The position numbers were made by a program, and so were the translations under genes. This document shows positions 1 to 11,809 of a stretch of DNA of 64,000 nt, in pieces. Each line of letters starts with the position of its first letter. The first letter of the stretch is position 1. This stretch comes from Sipunculus nudus (lineage: Eukaryota; Annelida; Sipuncula; Golfingiida; Sipunculidae), in assembly GCA_026874595.1 (NCBI GenBank), contig CM049307.1:33088862-33152861 (forward strand), written 5' to 3'. A model generated the notes under the pieces. It saw only the letters and a program-made list of their open reading frames with translations, made no database searches and was not told the origin of the DNA.

Positions 1-2310
1 CTGTATCACCCTTTTTTGTACGGGGGTCATCAGTGCCCGTACCATACTGACAGCTACAAATAACTTCTTCTCTGAAACGAAATGGCCAAATTGTTTAATA
101 TGGCACAGAAATGATCCTAGGGTAGTGCTTTCTGATGTTTGTTCAAATGGTCTCAGTTCAGTGACTTTTGGCTAAGTTATGGGAAGCTGAATTTAGTCAG
201 ATGCCATAACAGGCCATTTTAGCTAAGTGGCTGCAAAAATATTCTTCTCAAAAACCACTGGGCCAAATTCTTAAATCTCACACATTAATTATCCTTAGAT
301 GTTGATAATTCAAGTTTGTTCAAATGGTCTCAGTTCAGTGACTTTTAGCTGAGTTATGGGAAGCTGAAATTAGTCATATGCCATAACAGCCCAAGTAAGC
401 TAAGTGGCTACAAGAATATTCTTCTCAAAAACCACTGGGCCAAATTCTTAAATCTCACACATTAATTATCCTTAGATGTTGATAATTCAAGTTTGTTCAA
501 ATGGTCTCAGTTCAGTGACTTTTGGCTGAGTTATGGGAAGCTGAATTTAGTCATATGCCATAACAGCCCATGTTAGGTAAGTGGCTACAAAAATCTTCTC
601 AAAAACCACTGGGCCAAATTCTTAAATCTCAAACATTGATTATCCTTTGAAGTTGATAATTCAAGTTTGTTCAAATGGTTTTGGTTCAGTGATTTTTGGC
701 TGAGTTATGGGAAGCTGAACTTTGCCATTTTGCTGTATTTTCCCATATGAGTTATAAACCTACAAAACGTTTTTCAACTGATGATACTGAGGCCAGTTTG
801 TTTAATATTTTGCAAGAATAATTCCCTGAATCATTCTAATAATAATTGTCTTTTATGGTTCCAAAAATGAATTTTGGCTGAATTATAAAGATTGAATTGA
901 GTCATTTTACCATATATGTTAGCTGTGTGAAGCAGATACATCTAGCCTAGCACCAGTTTATCAGCATCCATTACATCATGCCTCTAGACATTTAGATTTC
1001 AGAATATCTATGGAAAATATTGACAAGAATGTTTTTTAAAAGCTTTTAAAAAATGTAGATTTATGATATTACAAATCATCTGTACACTAACTCATAATTT
1101 CTCAGGAATAGCAGGAGCTACCATCCCCAAATTTTATGCAATTATCAGTCACATATCAAATGTTGATGGATTCAGCTTATTTTTGCTATCTGCATTTACT
1201 TAGTTTTAACAGGGAAAAAGCTGAAAAAAAAACTTTAAAAGTCTTCTTCTTGTAAACCGTCCAGCCAAATTGTTCAATATTTTACAGAAATGATCCCAGA
1301 GGCGAGCCTTCTCAAGTTTGTTCAAATGGTTTGTGTTGGATAAATGTTAGCAGAGTTACATAACAGGCCAAGATTGTGTATGTTTCTTGAATAGGTTGAG
1401 AAACTGCCAACTGTTTCAGATTTGGCAACATTACAAGAGTTCATTCAGTGCAGCCAAATATAGGTCAACAGTTCAATCAGTGCAGCCAAGAACAAGGCAT
1501 GTGATCACATCATGGGCAGCATGTGATCATCTCATGGGTAGCATGTGATCACCTCATGAGTATCATGTGATCACCTCATGGGTGTCATGCCCCTCAGGGC
1601 TGCATATGGAGCCAATCTGTTAGCTTATGCAATTGTGTGGCTGCTATTTCAGATTTGGCAATAGGCAAAAGGTCAGCCTGGATTTATTTATAGCTTTGGC
1701 AGACTGCCAACTGTGTCAGATTATGCAACAGGTCAAGAGTTCACTCAGTGCAGCCATGTACAGGTCAAAAGTTTACTCAGTCTAGCCAGGTGCAGGTCAA
1801 GAGTTCACTCAGTGCAGTAGCCTGAGCCTGTAATTTGTCACAGTACACTCGGGGCAACAGCCTTTCTCACCTAAGCTTGGTCAGCCCCGTGCATCAGACT
1901 CAAGGTAAGTTTGATGTATTGGCCTGATATTCTGACCTGTCTATGTGTCTTTAATGGCTTTATCGTTCACAAGACAGGTGTCGCCATCTACAATGACTTT
2001 TGCAAAGTGTATGTGCCTGCTTAATTCTACGGGGGAATTTGATATATCAGCCTGAAATTATTATACATGTCAAATAGCTTTGTCGTATACAAGACTGGTG
2101 GTGTCACCTACAATAATTTTTGTGTTGTGTGCACCCATGCCAGAATTTCAGCAGTGATGTTGTGTATTGTTTCTTGTTCAAAATGTTTAGTACTTGCATT
2201 GTTCATATATATGAAAAGTAGTGGTTCAGCATTGAAGCGTTATACCTGGTGTATATCCATATGCACAGGTTCGCATTAGGCCTGTGGGCCTTGTTATTTT
2301 TTTTACGTGC
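1..2310 (-). mobile_element. Repeat family A, copy 1 (reverse, cut by window edge)
   Basis: This block is the reverse complement of 42536-44640, so the two copies form inverted repeats about 40 kb apart. Its inner part has four tandem units of about 177 bp (starts near 141, 318, 495, 669). Next come short repeats around GGTGATCACATG (about 1498-1590) and repeated phrases of the type 'actcagtgcagcc' (1440-1820). It ends with a small hairpin, AGGCC-tgtg-GGCCT, near 2277-2296. No protein with transposase motifs is seen, so it is a non-autonomous element or remnant. The outer end lies left of base 1. Confidence 0.75.
141..850. repeat. Tandem array, about 177-bp unit x4
   Basis: Four successive units begin with GTTCAAATGGT at 141, 318, 495 and 669, spaced 177, 177 and 174 bp. 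Each carries the phrase GAGTTATGGGAAGCTGAA. The last unit is more diverged. The same array occurs inverted around 44100-44520, so it belongs to family A rather than to a local satellite. Confidence 0.8.
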
Positions 2311-3493
2311 TTTTGGTTTTACTTCATTCAGTACATGTAATATAGTATTCATGTGATGTGTATTTATACGTAAAGAGAATGGACACCTTCCACGCTAATG
2401 TCTACATATCCAACCAGTTAAGAAGAAAAACTGCCCAATATTTTCAATATACCGTTTCAACATTTATGCATGGAGTTTGACACAGTCGATTTGACCACAA
2501 ACATAAATGATCAAATATCAAGCCGTTTACAGATTTGTTATATCATATCCCTTCATTCCCATCGGAGCACTGAGCTTTCACTATAAGCTAGTGATTACCA
2601 TGTACGAAATCTTCTTTTTTACCTCTTGGGTCTCGAGACGTACTCTGCTGGGTAATGTCAAAATATGCGATTACATCAATTTAAGCCAGCAAAAACGTTT
2701 AGATTTCATATTGTGTGTGATGTGCATGAGTATGTTTAAAATGTGTGTCTTTTTCATGCAACCTTCATATGTTGTGTTAGTATCATATTCCGACTTCAGG
2801 CAAACTGACGTCAGAGATGTCTTTAGGTGCACAGCAGGTATTTATCATCATTAGCTTTGTGGAGAATGCAATGGGAGTCGTGTTACATATTTTGCAGGTA
2901 AACAGATCATCTTGCATGGACGCCTATACAAGATACATAGCGCATGTTTTCGCTACTCGTGCCGACAGCCTGTATGTGTTATCTGCTGTCCCGCTATCAC
3001 AATGTATATGTAATTATGATAAAAATAGCTTTTTCAATATTTGCAAGGCAACCATTTTATCCACCACTGGTTTTCTTTTTTACGTTCTATCCAGCAAATA
3101 TAATGGTTTCCCTTCCGATGAATCGATTTTATCAATAAGAGCGTTAGAACATTAGAAATGAAAAATGTTAAAAGGCACCTGTAAATACCAAAGCATTATA
3201 CATAACACTGGTTTTTTTTTCATTAGAGGTTCCAACAAAGAACAAGATAACTTAGGAATATACTTAAAGAAAACCTTTGGTGATGGGAAAGCTCGATATC
3301 TCAAACTGAGTTAACAAATCACTTTGAATATACAGATATAGGGAAATATTCATCTGTTTCTCCAATCTCCTTTCATGTTTTAGGGTTATGTTTTTATTTT
3401 ATAATAAATTTGATTGCAGAAATATATATTTTATCAAAGACAACCTTGATACTGATGTTTCCAAAAACAATAGACCTTTCTCCGTGAAATTCT
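2311..3493. other. AT-rich intergenic stretch, nothing assigned
   Basis: Short open frames at 2507-2854 and 2817-3155 overlap one another and show no recognisable domain or coding bias. I see no gene here. Confidence 0.4.
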
Positions 3494-3502
3494 TATATAT
3501 GT

Positions 3503-3750
3503 CAAGGCCCAAATTGCGATCTGGACAGATCTTAGATCCGACCAGCCCAGATTACGATCACAGTTTAGTCCGGCCAGATTGCGATCCTGTCTATCTTGCT
3601 TCAGAATTGTAATCTGGGCTGGACAGATCTGTCCAGCCGAGATTGCGATCCTAAACTTGACCAGCCCATATTGCGATCCATGCTTTTTCTATCACAGGAG
3701 TGAAACCTGTTTTACCAACTTATTTGGTACTGCATGGTACCATTTCCCCA
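3503..3750 (+). repeat. Left inverted end of the foldback element
   Basis: Contains repeated ATTGCGATC blocks alternating with GGACAGATC blocks and finishes with TATCACAGGAGTGAAACC followed by a TACCATTTCCCC phrase. The inner phrase is duplicated again at about 3796-3868, which looks like a secondary internal duplication. Confidence 0.75.
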
Positions 3751-4916
3751 TAATTAATACAGTTATAATACAAAAAGGCACTTTTCACTCCTTCCTATCA
3801 CAGGAGTTAAACATGGGATGGCTCACCAACTTATTTAGTTTTGAATTGTACCATTTCCCCATATTAAATACAATTATAGGCCTAATACAAATAGGTCATG
3901 CAAAAAATTTGCTTGTTAAAGAAGGTTTAAAAAAATGAAACAACTAGAGCTAAAATGCAAAATCCATGTAAGTGATCAATCCCAAGTAATTATTTTGAAA
4001 TTAACCTTAAGGGTATCATCTAAATATTATACTTTCATCCATCATGTATCTTTTAAAAAATCTGTATTTTTAATAAACCTTAATATTATGTATTATATAT
4101 TAATTTGTTACCAGTAGCTGTTCTGCTTGACTCATTTAGGATTTGGTTTGATTAATTAGTTACCTATTCATGGTGCCTGGAATCCTGTGATCTTTCCATT
4201 TGCTTGAATAAACTGACTGATATGATTCATAAACTTGTGCAAGCTTTATTAAAATATAAATTAGTTTTCTTTGATTCAAGTTTTTATAATACCTTTCACA
4301 AAATTATTCTATTATAAACATAAAAAACATAATAAGTGAATTTCCATGTTATTTTATGAGTGCATTGGATAATATACAATCACTGGGTTACATGCAACAA
4401 AGTGGCCAAATTTTGTAATGTACCCTTGAAGGGTTATAGACCATTTCATGATCTTTAATGCCAGAAGTCATATTCCAAACTCAAATCATTGAGATACTGT
4501 TTGATACCTTGTATACCACTTTGTTTAATGCAAGCCCTTGTAACAAGAATAAACAGTATTTCAGATCCACTCTTATTTATATGTGTCTGGCAATTGCATT
4601 GAATTTTTATCAAGTAAGTAAATCTTATTGAAAAGGCTCCAAAAATAAGTTCTTTTTCTTGTGATGTTTGTTATCATCTATCTTGTAAGAAGTAGACTCA
4701 CAATGTTAATTTTAAAAATGTAAAATTTTAGCAGAGAAACATGTACAGAGATCCATATTGTTTATTGTTGCCATTGTATACTTCAAAAGGGGAAAAGTGT
4801 GTTGATAGAGCACACTTCAAGCACTGCATGGTGCTACCGCCATTTTCAAGACTGAAAAGATTGGTGCCGACCAACTACTTTTAACTGCCTTTGTGTAGTC
4901 TAATTGTATTTATTAT

Positions 4917-5252
4917 GGGTAAATGGTACCATGCAATACTCAATGAGTTGGTAAAACATCCAAGGTTTCACTCCTGTGATAGTAAAAGCATGGATCGCAA
5001 TATGTGCTGGTCAAGTTTAGGATCGCAATCTCGGCTGGACAGATCTAAGATCTGTCCTGCCCAGATTGCGATCCTGAAGCAAGAAAGACAGGATCGCAAT
5101 CTGGCCGGACTAAACTGCGATCGCTATCTTTGCTGGACGGATCTAAGATCTGGCCAGCCTGGATTGCGATCGCAGTTCAGGCCGGCCCAAACTGCGATCA
5201 CAATTTGGGCTGGACAGATATAAGATCCGTCCAGATCGCAATCTAGGCCTTG
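4917..5252 (-). repeat. Right inverted end of the foldback element
   Basis: Reverse complement of 3503-3750, with extra internal ATTGCGATC units that make it about 90 bp longer than the left end. Confidence 0.75.
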
Positions 5253-5255
5253 ACC

Positions 5256-5580
5256 TATATATGTTTAACCTGTGGATGGCCATTGGAATTTAACAAATTG
5301 TTCTCTTTAATTTAAAGATTGCCACAGTTTGACAGTAAAATTGATTAAGGGCTAAAAGGATTAGAATGATATAAAAAAAACTCAAGCAAAATGTTTTATT
5401 AGCTCAGTTTTTGATGTTCCAAAAAACAAAAGACCCTTCTCCGTGAAATTCATATAAACATGTTCAACCTGTGGATGGCCATTGGAATTTAACAAATTAT
5501 TCTCTTCAATCTAAAGATTGCCACAGTTTGACAGTAAAATTGATGAAGGACTAAAAGGATTAGAATGATATAAAAAAAAA
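5256..5580 (+). repeat. Direct repeat pair interrupted by the foldback element
   Basis: The phrase CCTGTGGATGGCCATTGG and the next roughly 110 bases occur at 5268 and again at 5471. The sequence before it (TTCTCCGTGAAATTC) occurs at 3478 and 5440. The foldback element therefore landed in the first of two tandem copies, and the second copy shows the unbroken arrangement. Confidence 0.7.
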
Positions 5581-5593
5581 TAAAAAAAAGTTT

Positions 5594-6240
5594 TTATTAG
5601 CTCAGCTGACTTTAAATCAACTGAGCTGTAGTGATCGGCCAGCGTCCGTCCGTCTGTCTGTCTGTGTGTTTGACTGGCACGTTTTGACACCGTTTGACTC
5701 AGAAATCTTTAAATGAAAATCCAGGTAGGTCAATAAAAAATCTCCTTGGAAACCTGAAATTAGGTCACTGTGACATATATCCTCCGAGTTGTGTGGCTTG
5801 TAAATACCCCCAGAATAATTAAAAATTTGATACAAAACCTCCAGTGTCTTGATAATTAATACATGTATTGCCCTGAATCTTGCCTTGAATATTGATCATG
5901 GCTAGGGTTGTCAGTTTCCAAAATTTTACGGCGCCACTTGTGTTTTTCTAATTTTGCGATTTATTTTCTGTGTTTAGACCATCAGATGACAGCAATTATG
6001 TAAGTTTCTCGACCTTGGTTTCAACTAGTGCCCGGAACCTGGTGTGGTTATTGATTATGACTGGTTTCTTCAGCTCCTGAAGACTTTTGCCGCCACCTGT
6101 ATTTTTTATAACTTTTTCCAATTTTTTTTCCTTCATTTTGAGACAGCCAAATTATATTGATACTATCAGATTTGCAACTGTTGTTTCATCTAGTGTCCTG
6201 AACCCTGTGCTGTGTATTATTGGGACCCCGCTTGATTAAG
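5594..6240 (-). mobile_element. Repeat family B fragment
   Basis: Begins with TAGCTCAGCTGACTTTAAATC, the reverse complement of the right end of the B copies at 33208 and 54440. CCGTCCGTCTGTCTGTCTG follows, as in the other copies when reversed. Two degenerate palindrome cores (CGGCGCCACT near 5931 and GCCGCCACCTGT near 6090) match the B layout. No coding content. Confidence 0.6.
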
Positions 6241-6900
6241 TGGTTGCCTTATAGTAATCACCCTGTCCGTCTTTCTGTATGTCCGTCAAATTTGTTTTCT
6301 GATGATAACTCCAGTTGGATTGACGTATCGAATTCAAACTTGAATTATGTATGGCCCACCTTTAAAGCAAGGCCTCTACTGAATTTTGGGGTCATGAGGT
6401 CAAAGGTCAAGTTCACACTCACAGGATCCACTTATTAAGAAAGGTTGTGGATGCATTTTAAGCCACACTTTCCATTCCAAACCTTCCATCTTCCACATTT
6501 TGCTCACCTGCAAATAGGGATAGAAACGTATGGGTTTTGGGGTCACAAAATAAGGTCACAGGGGCCATCTGCTCACATATTTGATTCTAAATGATAGCGC
6601 CAGTTTGAATTGACTAATTGATATCAATCTTGACAAACATATGGTCTTCCACTAAACTTAGAACCTTTTTGATTTTGGGGTCAAGAGGTCAAAGGTCATT
6701 ATCACAGGATTCACCTCTTTAAATAAATTGTGGATGCATTTTAATCTTTTCATCCACAACTTTCGTCGACCACATGTAGTTCACTTGCCAATAGGGGAAG
6801 AGTCTGTTGATTTTAGGGTCACAAGCTCAAAGGTCAAGGTAACAGGGACTATCTATTCACAAATGAGTTAATGGATGATAACTTTCGGTAGAAAGGTTGG
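6225..6900 (+). repeat. Diverged tandem pair, about 300-bp unit (family E)
   Basis: Two adjacent copies share the phrases TTTTGGGGTCA, GAGGTCAAAGGTCA and TTGTGGATGCATTTTAA (around 6385-6455 and 6675-6745). No open frame with domains is present. It looks like an old interspersed repeat. Confidence 0.55.
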
Positions 6901-8122
6901 CTTCAAAATTGTTTATTATTTACATGCATATTACAGTCTCTTAGTGTAGATACCAGTACCTCTTCATATATGTAATCATGATACTCCTGCATAATTTATG
7001 TTGCCCATAAAAGTATACAGTCAATCAAAATATGAATATTGCGTATATTTCTCAAATAATGATAACCAAAAACATTAACCATTCGGCATATTTCTATATG
7101 TTTGGTTATTTATAAAAAAAAATATTCTCACAATCAATTTCAACTAAGCGCCGTGGCCCACAGGTCAGGTTATTTTATAACCTTCTCGTTTTTCTGGATC
7201 TTGTTATCAAGTGACATGGCGTCTTAGTTTACATCATGATGATTAATTTTGTAGAGTATTTATGATACTTAACAACCAATCAGGAGTTTTTTTAAATGTA
7301 GTTCTTTAAGCATGTTACTAATGACCTTGGGCTTCGTTAATGGGGTTTTATTTTAGTATAATCTTTCTTCTCATATATTGATTTTATTGCATAGCTTAAA
7401 TAGTTTGCAAGGTATATAGTTTCTATTATTTCATTTTAGTTTATTAGGCTTGTGCCTCATTCAATTATTGCAGTTTACTCTTTGGAAGTGATCTTATCAA
7501 ATTATGATAACATTGCCAAAGTTTATCGTGGCTCAGACCATACATATTATATATAATTATTATTAAACTTCAAAATATTGAAGAATTGTGATTATAATAC
7601 ATATATAGTATTAAACCATAACAGATGGTAGAATAATAGTAATAATGAAAATGACCATAAGCAAAATAAACACCTTTCACAACTGATGGCTGAACGTGAG
7701 AGCAAACGAGCACCTGGAGCGTTCAGGTGAACAGACCTACTAACAGTTCATCTGACCTTGTTTGGACCGAAATAAAACTCTAAAACAGCCCTGCATCACG
7801 ATATATATCCTGTATCATGATAAATAACGGCCATTTTGTATGCGTGCACGTTTTGTACAACTCGTTTGCTGTGTGCGTATTTCACCCAAATAAAGGTCAT
7901 GCAGGGTAACCTGTTCGCACGTGGTTTTCGTTTATGCATTTACCTGTGGAACTCGTGGAAGTGAGCCCCTGGTGGATTGATTGACTGCTGTAGCCGTCAT
8001 GCCAAGTAACATATCGGTTATTTAGGTCAGGGACAGATGAAGTACAGATCTGGGAAATAGACCTCGGAAAGATTGTATGCAGATGGGCTCAACAGATGCG
8101 AGTCATCTTACAAACTTTAAAA

Positions 8123-8153
<31 letters not shown>

Positions 8154-11100
8154 CCAAGATAATAAGAGTTACTTTGACAACCCCCTCCCCGACCGTCCAG
8201 TGTTTAATTATCATTTTTCGTAATGTATTTTAAGTTAGGCTCTCGGAATATATATATATAGTTAAGGGTATACAGATATCTGCATCATGTTGAGTTAGAT
8301 GCTCATGTTGAATTAGACACTGCATGGGTTTATACATGCATGCAGGAAACCACCTGATGACCACACGCGTGACTCCAAGGCGACCTCTCGAAGGTAAACT
8401 ATTGTCGCGTTTACGAGATTTTATTGTATTTATATCTGTAAAAATCAATACGCATTTATTTATTTGGTTTATGAAATACCTCTTTTTTCGCTTAGTATAA
8501 CAGAAATATCTCAAGCTGGCAAAAACGATAGCCTATGGCCTGAGAGAGGACTGGTCCAGGCAAGACATATATATGATCTATGTGCATGCATATCAAATTG
8601 TAAGTGCAGTGTTGGCACTGTGATAAATAAACAGTTCTGGGAATGGTTGCATCATAACGCAGGTACATGTAAACACGGATAAATAAACAGTCCCAGGCGA
8701 CTTGCATCAGCCTGAGCTGTTGTGTAGCTGTACTAGGTCAGCACGGGTGCAGACATCAGCCACAAATAGCCACGCAAAGGCTGAATACTGTATGGGTTTA
8801 TAAATCACTGAGTGACGTGCGACCCATACCTACCCACAGCACTGGAAGTTACATATACTAGTATATTAAAGGGCACTGTGCCACTCTGTATAATGTCCAC
8901 AATTCAAACAATTATTTATTCATATAAATAATTAATAACAAATGTAAATAATCAGAGCAAAATTAACCGGGTTTTGTAGATCATTTAAATATCAAATCTA
9001 TATAAAAATGACAAATTTTCAGGATCTTCAGACGTATGTATATGTATATACCGGTTTATATGAAAATATGAAGCCGACCCATGTTATCAGAATGTGACAT
9101 ATATGCCGATATCCACACCGAGAGGTGTTATAGCAGCTCGCTGGGACATTAACAATAACTCTGGTGTCCGTGTAATGTTATCGCGTTTTATATTAAACCT
9201 GCACTAAGGAATACTATTCTGCTTTGAATAAGAGCAGTTGTGGGTAAGTGTGAGATACTCAGTGCATGGAGTGTTTTGGCCTATACAGACTGCTGGCTTG
9301 TACACTGAAGGAAAGGAAGGTACATAATGAACACACAGGAGAGATATCTGACCTAAGCAGGGTATCACACTTGTAGCGTGCGACTGTGTAGTTTCGTTTG
9401 CTGGTTGAGTTCATGCCCATAAAACCGCCGATATCTGCGGAATGAATGATAATGAATATTGCAGGATTATTGGTTTATCAAGCACGGCTCGAAGATATCC
9501 TTTTTGCAGCTGATTTCCAAATGTGATAAAAAACACAGACCCCAAATGATTTCACAATTTCATTGCATAAGTAAATCAACACAAGTTAAATACACATTGG
9601 TGAGGTATGATATTATACTGGAGGGATCGTTTGGACAAAGAGGGTCCAGAATATTTATACCTATAAAGAAAACAAGATAAAAAGTGGATCATGAAAACTA
9701 TACATGGCATTGATTATAGTGACTGAAGTGTAATGTGAAACGTGGTAATTTAGTATTTTAATTTACATACAATTAACGAGCTTTTACGAAACAAAATAAT
9801 TTCTGATGAGTATAAACGGTGGACTTATAACTCGACTAACCTGCAGTTTCAATATCAATATTGCCAATTCGCATTTAAAGTGTACCTTCTGGTACTATAT
9901 GGTATGGAAGTTTAATTTAATATACAACATTTACAGAGTTGATACGTATCAAATATATATTAGGCCATTCGCACAACTGTTTATAATCAATAAATTAATG
10001 CAATCTAATTGCTAATCATCTAAACTAGCGACTAGGAGATTTTACTATTGACTTGTAGAGCTCAGGACTAAAAATATAATCAGGACGAATCTATATAATC
10101 AGATACAACGTAGAAAGCATTTTTGTCTCCGACTTGGAGAGCCATGCCCCATACTACATATAAAATGCAGACTAATATCCTGTTGCCCAAACCTAGTTTC
10201 GTAATAAACACGGTTATTATTGCGTGCATGCATTCAGAGTCATATTATCCATATCTCGATCCAAGGAAAACCCCGAAAGATTCACGTCTGACCTAACAAA
10301 CACTACAAATGCTTCAACCTTGTTAAAATTTCAGAGATCTAGTATAGGTCACCGACTTCAAGCGCGATATTTCCAGGCTGAATATGAATTAAACAAGTGC
10401 ACCTATTTCAATTAACAAAGTGTCTTAATCTTGTGTGGCAATTACACACGTGCCTTCAGCCCGGTATATACTGAAACGAGAATTTTTCATTCGAAATATC
10501 ATGATGCATAGTGTGATTAATATATACATTAAATGAAAATATAGATTGGGTAGTCATTGTAACATTATACTGGTATATAATCAAAGAAAAGGTCCATATT
10601 TGTCACAGAAAAATATCTCTTACTGTTTTTTTAATTTCTTCTTGCCATTTTTACAAACGGCATGCCAACATTAAGTGCCTGTTGCCGGACTACTTAGGTT
10701 TTAGCTTAGACGGAGATGTCGGAATATCATGAACTGCCTAACATCAACACGTGATGATCCCATGCGTATATATCTATACAGCTATGCCATATACTGTCAT
10801 ATACTGTCTGTACCCACTATATAGTACCCACTCTTCTAAATAAAGAAACAAGTTGTGTATAGCTTAACATGGAATGGGTCGAAGACAGGTATACATATAA
10901 AGGATGGAATCAGGAAACTCATGTAACTGTCCAATGAAAGCACAGTGACACTCCCGTCGGTCCACTGAGTGAACTCTCCCATGTCTCTGGGATACAACAG
11001 TCATGCAAGGTTCTCCTTTTCTTGGGTAATCATAACCTAATTGGATAATTTTTTCTGCGAATGAGTTTTTGCTCGATAAGTGGTGAATAAGGAGGAAACA

Positions 11101-11247
11101 TTGTGCAGTCGACGATACTTAATTGTAAATCACCCTTAATGCTGGCTGCGTGCACCCTCAAAGTGAACTCGTATATCATGTTGAAAAGACCAGTCAACAC
11201 ACACAACCCATCTCAAAATGCAGAAAACCAAATCAAAGCCTGTACTC
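6901..11247. other. Gene-poor AT-rich region
   Basis: Apart from a GT microsatellite, only short overlapping open frames are seen, none with a recognisable motif. No RNA gene was recognised. Confidence 0.4.
8124..8153. repeat. AT/GT dinucleotide microsatellite
   Basis: A short TA run followed directly by an uninterrupted TG run. Confidence 0.9.
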
Positions 11248-11727
11248 CTAATCATGGAAATGTAAGCCTTCTTCCACGGAATCTGCAATATCATTCACGA
11301 AAAACTCGCAATCAAAATATAGACACTGTGTGAGGAAGATGTTGGTTTTCAGAGTCAAGTCACCAAATACCATTTTTGCCTGGCGGACCAGAGTGTCCCG
11401 TAATGTTTTACAGGTCTCCTCCGCTTCCTCCCGAGACATTGGTACTGAGACAAAAGCGTTCGTCTCTCGATTTCCCTCCACATACTTCCAGCGAATGTCA
11501 CATGCCTGGGCGGGGGACAAACGCCCTGCCCCCAGGGGTATACCGTTAATCAGTCTCGGGAGCTTCTTGTAGACAGCGTGGGAGGGGGAGGCACACCCGT
11601 ATACAGGGGTAAATGATACTTGTATCATGAAGCACGAACTGTTGTCGTTTGTTCCCCCGTACGTCTGCTGCCGGACGAGTCTCTCTGCCTCGCGAGGGGT
11701 AATGGTGAAAGGAGAATGCTTAGACAT
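11248..11727 (-). CDS. Hypothetical single-exon protein, 159 aa
   Basis: An uninterrupted 159-codon frame starts at an ATG in acceptable context (ACAATGT) and ends at TAG. The local sequence is richer in GC than its flanks, and the translation has a balanced, globular composition with several cysteines. The N-terminal third reads TPREAERLVRQQTYGG. The middle holds a WKYVEGNRETNAF stretch followed by a charged segment (MSREEAEETCKTLRDTLVRQ) likely to be helical. The C-terminus is acidic. I see no signal peptide, membrane segment or known domain. The overlapping plus-strand frames at 11103-11809 look like shadows. No clear polyadenylation signal was found. It could be a lineage-specific host gene or a processed or transposon-derived frame; function is unknown. 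Confidence 0.5.
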   Translation of the reverse strand: MSKHSPFTITPREAERLVRQQTYGGTNDNSSCFMIQVSFTPVYGCASPSHAVYKKLPRLINGIPLGAGRLSPAQACDIRWKYVEGNRETNAFVSVPMSREEAEETCKTLRDTLVRQAKMVFGDLTLKTNIFLTQCLYFDCEFFVNDIADSVEEGLHFHD

Positions 11728-11809
11728 TGTAGATCGTGATTGCTATCCGTTCAAATCACTTATTGCCAATGAGTTTCATATACTCAAAATATTTGTCTCA
11801 ATCCCTTGA

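Larger units (their letters stand above)
3503..5255. mobile_element. Foldback / Mutator-like element with long inverted ends
   Basis: The left end (3503 to about 3750) and right end (about 4917 to 5252) are reverse complements over roughly 250-330 bp. Both are packed with ATTGCGATC and AGATCTTAGATC-type motifs. The outermost bases are CAAGGCC and GGCCTTG. TATATATGT lies just outside each end (3494-3502 and 5256-5264), consistent with a 9-bp target duplication as made by Mutator-like elements. The interior (3880-4900) is AT-rich with no transposase, so the element is non-autonomous. The related uninterrupted sequence at 5437-5480 acts as an empty site. Class assignment is inference from end structure and duplication length. 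Confidence 0.7.
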
